NCBI GenBank assembly: GCA_022763805.1
Contig: JALERC010000100.1
Location: 1 to 46,796 of the forward strand
Length of the DNA: 46,796 bases
Direction of reading: 5' to 3'
DNA from: Mycoplasmatota bacterium
Lineage (GTDB): Bacteria; Bacillota_I; Bacilli_A; RF39; UBA660
Under the pieces are notes generated by a model. It saw only the letters and a list, made by a program, of their open reading frames with translations. It ran no database searches and was not told where the DNA came from. The number at the start of each line of letters is the position of its first letter. Position 1 is the stretch's first letter. This document shows, piece after piece, positions 40,852 through 46,796 of this stretch. Position numbers and translations under genes: made by a program.

Positions 40852-42951
40852 ATGGAAAGTAAAATTTTTGATTTATTAAGTGAAAATAATGCACTTACAG
40901 TTAATGATATTGATTCTAAATTAGAAATAAACAATATTGAAGAAACGAAGAAAATTCTAAAGAAAATGGTTGATAATTTAGAAATTACAACAACTAACAA
41001 AAACAAATACATTTTAATTGAAAATAGCAAACAACAAAAAGGAATATTAAGCGTTAGTAAAGCTGGATATGGCTTTGTAAAAGTGAAAGATCATGAAGAT
41101 ATATATATAGGTAAAAATGATATGAAGGGTGCCATTAATGGAGATATAGTACTTATAGAAATGAATAAAAAATCACAAAAACCTTCAGGTAGAATTGTGA
41201 GAATAAAAAATAGAGATGAATTAGTTAAAGTTGCTGAAATAAGAAGAAATGGAAATAATATTAAAGTAATTATGGATGACAATAAATTCCCATATAAAAT
41301 AGTTATAAAAAATAATAATTTAGTAGATGGAATGAAAATTACTTTAAAATTAGATGAAATGATTGATAATAACACATATAGTGCTAGTGTAGTTGAAATT
41401 TTAGGACACAAAGATGACCCTTTTGTTGACCTTCTTTCAATTACTAAAGAATATGGTATAGAAAAAGAATTTCCAAAATCAGTTATTGAAGAAGTAAAAA
41501 ATATTAATGGATATGTAACAGAAAATGAAATTAATAATATTCTGTCTATTGGTGGTAAAGATTTAAGAGAAAAAAAGATATTTACTATAGATGGTGATGA
41601 TACAAAAGATATAGATGATGCTCTTTCTATAGAAAAACTTCCTAATGGTAATTACGAAGTTGGTGTTCATATTGCAAATGTTAGTCATTATGTATTACCT
41701 AATTCTAATATTTTTAAAGAAGCAATGAAAAGAGGAACAAGTGTTTATATCCCTGGTAGTAGTATTCCAATGCTACCTAGAGAATTATCAAATGGAATAT
41801 GTTCTTTAAATCCTAATGTTTTAAGATTGGCATTATCATTTATAATGGAATTTGATAAATTAGGAAATGTAATTAATTTTAAAACATATGAAAGTATCAT
41901 ACAATCTAGAATTCAAATGACTTATAAAAATGTAAACAAAATCTTAGAAAATAATATAATTCCAAATGGTTATGAAGACTTTACAGAAGAACTTTACATG
42001 TTAAATAATTTAGCAAATGCTTTAAGAAAAAAACGATTAAGAGAAGGTTCTATCGACTTTGATATGAAAGAAAACAAAGTAATATTAGATAAATTTGGAA
42101 AACCAATAAATGTTGAATTAAGATATAGAGGATTAGCTGAAAAATTAATTGAAGAATTTATGATTGAAACAGGAACTCAATGTTCGATATATTTAGATAA
42201 ACAAAATGATAATACACATATTTATCGTAATCATGATATACCTAATGAAGATAAACTAAATATGTTCATTAAATACTTAAAAACTCTAGGATATGGAAAA
42301 TTATCATCAGTTATTAAAGAATTAAAACCAAGAGAAATTCAAGAATTACTAAATAGAATTAAAGATAAAAAAGAATGTGAAATACTTGAAAGAGAATTAT
42401 TAAAATGTATGGCAAAAGCCGTATACAGTACAGCAAACAAAGGACATTTCGCACTTGCAAAAAAATCGTATTGTCAAACAACTTCTCCAATTAGAAGATC
42501 AGGAGATTTACAAAATCATATACTAATTAAAGAAAATATATATAGTGGAACAAAAGTAAAATTAAATTATTCTGAATTAGCTAATATTGCATCAGAAAGA
42601 GAAAGAAATGCATCTGAATGTGAAAAACAAGCTGTAAAGATGAAAATAGCTGAATATATGAGTAATCATATTGGTGAAGAATATGAAGGTATTATTACTT
42701 CTATGCAACCCTATGGTTTTTACGTAGAACTTCCAAACTTAATTGAAGGATTAGTAAGTATTGATTCATTAGATGATGATAATTATGAATTTGACAGAGA
42801 AAAATTTATATACAAAGGAAGAACAACAAAACATGTATATAGACTTGGTGACAAAGTTAAAATTAGAGTTAAAAAAGCATCAAAAGAAAACAAAACAATT
42901 GACTTTGTATTAGTAAAAAATGATGGTTGTAAAGTAAAGAAAAAATATTAA
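40852..42951 (+). CDS. RNase R-like exoribonuclease, divergent first copy
   Basis: The 699-residue protein has the RNase II/R order: N-terminal helix-turn-helix-like region (1-60), cold-shock domains (about 62-185), the RNB domain with the Asp cluster DGDDTKDIDD (247-256), and a C-terminal S1 domain (about 600-685). It keeps the catalytic Asp cluster, but the late RNB motif reads TSPIRRSGDLQNH where RNase R has TSPIRRYPDxxxHR. The block after EKLIEEFMI is ETGTQ instead of the usual A-N-E. It may be a specialised or less active 3'-5' exonuclease. A full second copy follows after a terminator. Confidence 0.85.
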   Translation: MESKIFDLLSENNALTVNDIDSKLEINNIEETKKILKKMVDNLEITTTNKNKYILIENSKQQKGILSVSKAGYGFVKVKDHEDIYIGKNDMKGAINGDIVLIEMNKKSQKPSGRIVRIKNRDELVKVAEIRRNGNNIKVIMDDNKFPYKIVIKNNNLVDGMKITLKLDEMIDNNTYSASVVEILGHKDDPFVDLLSITKEYGIEKEFPKSVIEEVKNINGYVTENEINNILSIGGKDLREKKIFTIDGDDTKDIDDALSIEKLPNGNYEVGVHIANVSHYVLPNSNIFKEAMKRGTSVYIPGSSIPMLPRELSNGICSLNPNVLRLALSFIMEFDKLGNVINFKTYESIIQSRIQMTYKNVNKILENNIIPNGYEDFTEELYMLNNLANALRKKRLREGSIDFDMKENKVILDKFGKPINVELRYRGLAEKLIEEFMIETGTQCSIYLDKQNDNTHIYRNHDIPNEDKLNMFIKYLKTLGYGKLSSVIKELKPREIQELLNRIKDKKECEILERELLKCMAKAVYSTANKGHFALAKKSYCQTTSPIRRSGDLQNHILIKENIYSGTKVKLNYSELANIASERERNASECEKQAVKMKIAEYMSNHIGEEYEGIITSMQPYGFYVELPNLIEGLVSIDSLDDDNYEFDREKFIYKGRTTKHVYRLGDKVKIRVKKASKENKTIDFVLVKNDGCKVKKKY

Positions 42952-42977
42952 ATATAGCAAAATGCTATATTTTTTTT
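42951..42977 (+). terminator. Terminator between the two RNase R genes
   Basis: A perfect 9-bp stem AATATAGCA/TGCTATATT with an AAA loop and a long T run lies at the stop of the first copy. Confidence 0.9.
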
Positions 42978-43009
42978 CTATTTTATAGTATGATAAAGAT
43001 GGTGGTAAT

Positions 43010-45136
43010 ATGGAAAATGAAATTTTAGAACTTTTAAAACTTAATGATAAAGCATTATCAGTTTATGATATTTATGATGCTTTAAATTTAAAAACAACAG
43101 AAGATTTAAAAAATCTTATGAAAGAATTAAATAAATTAGAAGATAATCTTCAAATTTATAGAACTAAAAAAGATAATTATTTATTATTCCAAAACTGTCA
43201 TTTAAAAGTTGGTACATTTATCGGAAATAAAAAGGGATTTGGTTTTGTTGATATTGATGGCGATGATGATGTTCATATTGCCCAAGCCAACACCAATAAT
43301 GCTGTTCATGGAGATAGGGTAATTGTTGAAATTACAAGTCAAAAAGGAAAAGATTTAGATGGTAGAATTGTAAGAATAGTTGATAGAAAACTAGATAATA
43401 TGGTTGGAGAATACTATGTTGATAAAAATGGATTTGGTGCTATAAAACTAGATAATGATAAAATAAATATTCAAATTACTGTACCAAGAGAATTATCACT
43501 TAGTGCGGTACCTGGCCATAAAGTTTTAGTAAAAGTAACTAACAAATTAAAAGGTAATAATTATAATGGACAAATTATTAAAATTTTAGGTCATAAAACA
43601 GACCCTGGAGTAGATATTTTATCTGTAGCTGCTAAATATAATATTAATGATGAGTTTTCAAAAGAAGTAATGGAAGAAGTAGAAAAAATACCAGATAGTG
43701 TTTCTTTAGAAGAAATGAAAGGTAGAAAAGATTTAAGAGATGAAATCATTTTTACAATTGATGGCGATGATACGAAAGATATAGATGATGCCATATCTGT
43801 AAAAAAATTAGAAAATGGTAATTATATCTTAGGTGTTCATATAGCTGATGTTAGCTATTATGTAAGAGAAAATACTAAATTAGATGAAGAAGCATATGAA
43901 AGAGGAACAAGCGTTTATTTAGCTGATAGAGTAATACCAATGTTACCTCGTAAACTTTCAAATGGAATATGTTCATTAAATCCAAATGTTGCTAGACTTG
44001 CAATGTCTTGTACTATGGAGATTGATGAATCTGGAAATGTTGTAGATTATGATATTTTTGAAAGTGTTATACAATCACGTATTCAAATGACTTATAAAAA
44101 AGTAAATAAAATTCTTAATAATGAAGGAGTACCCGAAGGGTATGAAGAATATAAAGATATACTTTTGGATATGAAAGAAGTTGCTAATAGACTTAGAAAA
44201 AATAAAATAGCTAGAGGATATATTGATTTTGAAATTGATGAAGCTAAATTAATAGTAGATGATAAAGGCCAAGTAACTGATGTTGTATTAAGAGATAGAG
44301 GAGCAGGAGAAAAATTAATTGAAGATTTTATGATTGCTGCTAACGAAACTGTTGCTACACATATATACTTTATGGAACTTCCTTTTGTATATCGTATACA
44401 TGGTGTACCTAGTGAAGAAAAAATAGCTAATTTCATTAAATTTATTGGTGTTTTAGGCTATAAAGTTACAGGAAAATATAAGGAAATTACACCTAAAGCA
44501 ATGCAAAATTTACTTGAAGAATTAAAAGAAAAGAAAGAATTCCATATTTTATCTACATTAATGCTTAGAAGTATGCAAAAAGCAGTTTATGACAAGTCTA
44601 ATATAGGACATTTTGGACTTGCAAGTAAATGCTATACTCATTTTACATCTCCAATCAGACGTTATCCAGATACAACTGTTCATAGACTACTTAGAACTTA
44701 TTTATTTAAAAAACAAATTGATAAAGATACTATAGAATACTGGGATAATAAACTCGTATACTTAACAGAACATTGTTCAGAAAGAGAAAGAGCTGCTCAA
44801 GACTGTGAAAGAGAAGTTGACGATATGAAAATTGCTGAATATATGGAAAAACATATTGGTGAAGAATATGATGGTATTGTAAGCAGTGTAGTAAGTTTTG
44901 GATTATTTGTTGAACTTCCAAATTTAATTGAAGGTCTAATTAAGATGGACGATTTAAAAGATGATAGATATATCTTTGATGAGACTACATTCTCATTAGT
45001 GGGTCAAAATACTAAAAAGAGATATAGATTAGGAGATAAATTGCACGTTAAAGTCAAAGCTGCTTCAAAAGAAGCTAGAACTGTTGACTTTGAATTATGT
45101 GAAAGTAAGGATGTAAACAATGAAGAGGAAAATTAA
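43010..45136 (+). CDS. rnr: Ribonuclease R
   Basis: This 3'-5' exoribonuclease degrades structured RNA and, with SmpB-tmRNA, mRNAs of stalled ribosomes. The 708-residue protein has the N-terminal helical domain (1-60), two cold-shock-like domains (about 66-195), the RNB domain with DGDDTKDIDD (251-260), the canonical TSPIRRYPDTTVHR, and an S1 domain (about 610-695). It is the complete, canonical copy, about 57 bases after its paralogue. It overlaps the CapA-like gene by 17 bases, and smpB follows that, recalling the rnr-smpB pair of Bacillus. GGTGGT lies upstream of ATG. Confidence 0.95.
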   Translation: MENEILELLKLNDKALSVYDIYDALNLKTTEDLKNLMKELNKLEDNLQIYRTKKDNYLLFQNCHLKVGTFIGNKKGFGFVDIDGDDDVHIAQANTNNAVHGDRVIVEITSQKGKDLDGRIVRIVDRKLDNMVGEYYVDKNGFGAIKLDNDKINIQITVPRELSLSAVPGHKVLVKVTNKLKGNNYNGQIIKILGHKTDPGVDILSVAAKYNINDEFSKEVMEEVEKIPDSVSLEEMKGRKDLRDEIIFTIDGDDTKDIDDAISVKKLENGNYILGVHIADVSYYVRENTKLDEEAYERGTSVYLADRVIPMLPRKLSNGICSLNPNVARLAMSCTMEIDESGNVVDYDIFESVIQSRIQMTYKKVNKILNNEGVPEGYEEYKDILLDMKEVANRLRKNKIARGYIDFEIDEAKLIVDDKGQVTDVVLRDRGAGEKLIEDFMIAANETVATHIYFMELPFVYRIHGVPSEEKIANFIKFIGVLGYKVTGKYKEITPKAMQNLLEELKEKKEFHILSTLMLRSMQKAVYDKSNIGHFGLASKCYTHFTSPIRRYPDTTVHRLLRTYLFKKQIDKDTIEYWDNKLVYLTEHCSERERAAQDCEREVDDMKIAEYMEKHIGEEYDGIVSSVVSFGLFVELPNLIEGLIKMDDLKDDRYIFDETTFSLVGQNTKKRYRLGDKLHVKVKAASKEARTVDFELCESKDVNNEEEN

Positions 45137-46355
45137 TAAGAAGAAAATTGTTATTGTTGTTCTTTGGATTTTCTTAATTATAGGTCTTGGTATATATATC
45201 TTATTAAATCCTCTAAAAGAGGAGAAAAAAGATAAAAAACCTGAAAAAGTTGAGAAAAAAGAACCAGTTGTTGAAAATTATAAATTATCATGGATAGGTG
45301 CTGGTGATGCATTAATTCATGATGGAGTATTTATTGATGCGAGAACAGGTACATTAGATAGTAATGGTTATCCAGCATATGATTTTACAAAAATGTTTCA
45401 AGATATTAAAGATATAATTGAACCTTATGATTTAAGATTTTATAATCAAGAAACTGTAATTGGTGGTAAAAATTTATCACCTAGCGGATATCCTAATTTT
45501 AATTCACCTGATGAAATAGGACTAAATTTAACAAGAGATATCGGATTTAACATGGTAAATCTTGCAAGTAATCATACAATGGATAAAGGATCTGTTGGAG
45601 CAGAATACTCTGCAAAATTTTGGAAAGACCAAAATGATGTTTATACTATGGGGTCATATGTATCACAAGAAGATAGAGATAATCCAGTTATTAAAACTGT
45701 AAATGGTATTTCATATGCAGTATTAAGTTATACATATGGTACTAACGGTATGCCTGTACCAGCAGGTAAAGAATATTTAGTAAATGTTTGGCCTACAGAT
45801 TTAGATCTAAATGATGTTGCTAATGATTATAAATACCAACAATATAAAGAACAAGTAAAAAAAGATGTAGAAGCTATTAGAGATAAAGTAGATGTACTTA
45901 TGGTATCAATGCACTGGGGTGTAGAATATGTCCATACACCAACAGAATACCAAAAAGATGCTGCTAAATATCTTGCTGATCTTGGTGTTGATGTTATAAT
46001 TGGTACTCATCCACATGTTGTGCAACCAATTGAATTTATTGACGATACATTAGTAATTTATTCATTAGGTAATATGATTTCAGCACAAGTAGGAACACAA
46101 AAACTTGTAGGATTAATGGCTGCTTTTGAAATCGATAAAGAAGTAGTTGATGGTAAAACTACAAAAATTGAAATTAATAATGTTCAAGCTGATTTAATAT
46201 GGACTTATTATAGAGGATTCAAAAACTTTAAAGTTATACCATTTAATAAGTTGACAAATACAACATTATATGGATATAATCAAATCTATGAGCAATACTT
46301 AGGATATGTAAATCCAAGTAATGATCCTAGAATAAAATTAAAATTCTTTAATTAA
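45120..46355 (+). CDS. CapA/PgsA-type metallophosphatase-fold protein, membrane anchored
   Basis: The 411-residue protein has one N-terminal membrane helix (9-28), a Lys/Glu linker (30-50) and a PGA_cap domain: [39 protein letters not shown] and IGTHPHVVQ, matching the metal-site motifs of CapA-family proteins. In Bacillus relatives take part in poly-gamma-glutamate capsule transport, but no capBC genes are near, so a different wall-related role is likely. It overlaps rnr by 17 bases and precedes smpB by 11. Confidence 0.85.
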   Translation: MKRKINKKKIVIVVLWIFLIIGLGIYILLNPLKEEKKDKKPEKVEKKEPVVENYKLSWIGAGDALIHDGVFIDARTGTLDSNGYPAYDFTKMFQDIKDIIEPYDLRFYNQETVIGGKNLSPSGYPNFNSPDEIGLNLTRDIGFNMVNLASNHTMDKGSVGAEYSAKFWKDQNDVYTMGSYVSQEDRDNPVIKTVNGISYAVLSYTYGTNGMPVPAGKEYLVNVWPTDLDLNDVANDYKYQQYKEQVKKDVEAIRDKVDVLMVSMHWGVEYVHTPTEYQKDAAKYLADLGVDVIIGTHPHVVQPIEFIDDTLVIYSLGNMISAQVGTQKLVGLMAAFEIDKEVVDGKTTKIEINNVQADLIWTYYRGFKNFKVIPFNKLTNTTLYGYNQIYEQYLGYVNPSNDPRIKLKFFN

Positions 46356-46366
46356 GAGGTGATAAT

Positions 46367-46796
46367 ATGGAAATAGTTAATAGAAAAGCAAAATTTGATT
46401 ATCAAATAATATCAGAAATAGAAGCAGGCATTGTATTAACTGGTACTGAAATTAAATCAATTAGAAATGGTAAAGCTAATATTAAAGATTGTTATGGAAT
46501 AATTAAAGATAATGAGGTATTTCTATTAAATATGCATATTAGCCAATATGAACAAGGAAATATATTTAATCATGATGAAACAAGAACAAGAAAATTATTG
46601 CTTCATAAAAAAGAAATTCTAAAATTAAATGACGCAATAAGATTACAAGGATATACACTTGTTCCATTAAAATTATATTTTAAAAAGAATAAAGCTAAAA
46701 TTCTTTTAGGATTATGTAAAGGTAAAAAAACATATGATAAAAGAGAAACAATTAAAGAAAGAGATATAAAAAGAAATATAGAAAAAAATTACAAAT
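46367..46796 (+). CDS. smpB: SsrA-binding protein SmpB, 3' end outside the window
   Basis: SmpB brings tmRNA to stalled ribosomes. The visible 143 residues include [29 protein letters not shown] and the C-terminal [20 protein letters not shown], the most typical SmpB block. Family length is about 150-155 residues, so only the last few are cut off by the window edge. GAGGTGAT lies three bases before ATG. It follows rnr and a CapA-like gene. Confidence 0.95.
   Translation, partial: MEIVNRKAKFDYQIISEIEAGIVLTGTEIKSIRNGKANIKDCYGIIKDNEVFLLNMHISQYEQGNIFNHDETRTRKLLLHKKEILKLNDAIRLQGYTLVPLKLYFKKNKAKILLGLCKGKKTYDKRETIKERDIKRNIEKNYK

Noticed and set aside
1..46796. Reassigned TGA codons as in Mycoplasma
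   Set aside because: TGA is the stop of potA and of the EIIB-like gene, and tryptophan is written TGG throughout.
1..46796. CRISPR arrays, tRNA or rRNA genes
   Set aside because: I saw no regularly spaced repeats, no cloverleaf with TTCGA and CCA, and no rRNA-like GC-rich blocks; the element's target is a coding gene, not a tRNA.

Overview
The window is about 46.8 kb of very AT-rich DNA with the standard bacterial code (TGA ends several genes, for example potA, and never sits inside a frame). Gene families and order are those of a low-GC Bacilli/Firmicute. gpr followed by spoIIP points to endospore formation. nfo next to a DUF2624-like gene, infC-rpmI-rplT and rnr close to smpB are Bacillus-type neighbourhoods. 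RodA-type SEDS and class B PBP genes show a peptidoglycan wall. An uncultured gut Bacilli lineage (RF39 or Erysipelotrichia-like) would fit, but that placement is inference. The genome is compact: terminator stems often contain the upstream stop codon, many promoters carry an extended -10 (TGnTATAAT), and the usual ribosome-binding site is GGTGAT placed 3-4 bases before ATG.

Left accessory zone (1-18842). A NrtA/SsuA/TauA-type ABC transporter operon on the minus strand is broken at two places. Its permease gene loses its 3' end at about position 1117-1150, next to a large serine recombinase gene that enters the window from the left. Its substrate-binding-protein gene is cut into an N-terminal half (18842 down to 18425) and a C-terminal half (3722 down to 3195). 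Between the halves lies a 14.7-kb element (about 3719-18428). The two halves share CACC at the junctions, and joining them there gives one continuous 313-codon frame. A second serine recombinase gene lies 35 bases inside the right end. This is the main discovery of the window.

The cargo of the element is a polyamine/arginine catabolism island. It holds potABCD (spermidine/putrescine-type ABC import), ptcA-aguD-aguA (putrescine carbamoyltransferase, agmatine/putrescine exchanger, agmatine deiminase), arcA-arcB-arcC-arcD (arginine deiminase pathway with a YfcC-type exchanger), and an alpha-amylase-family gene that may be frameshifted. Only one carbamate kinase gene is present, so ArcC probably makes ATP for both the agmatine and the arginine branch. 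I found no regulator gene in the island.

Core zone (18919-46796). The genes are mutM, pyk, tmcAL (minus), yceD-rpmF, a large prepilin-like protein, rodA (minus), a small membrane EIIB-like protein, an orphan histidine kinase, a transglutaminase-like protein (minus), rpsT (minus), gpr-spoIIP and a small membrane gene, a DUF1292 gene with an unknown partner, nfo, a DUF2624-like gene (minus), a class B PBP, rpmG, efp, an ImmA-like coiled-coil protein, infC-rpmI-rplT with an attenuator leader, a HAD phosphatase, a VTT-type membrane protein, rmuC, two tandem RNase R paralogues, a CapA-type protein and smpB (cut by the window end).

Other notable points are an L32 protein that begins with what looks like the Prp-cleaved leader of Firmicute L27, an L20 protein with a Rho_N/SAP-like tail, an infC gene whose Shine-Dalgarno sequence points to an AUA start, and a divergent first RNase R copy.
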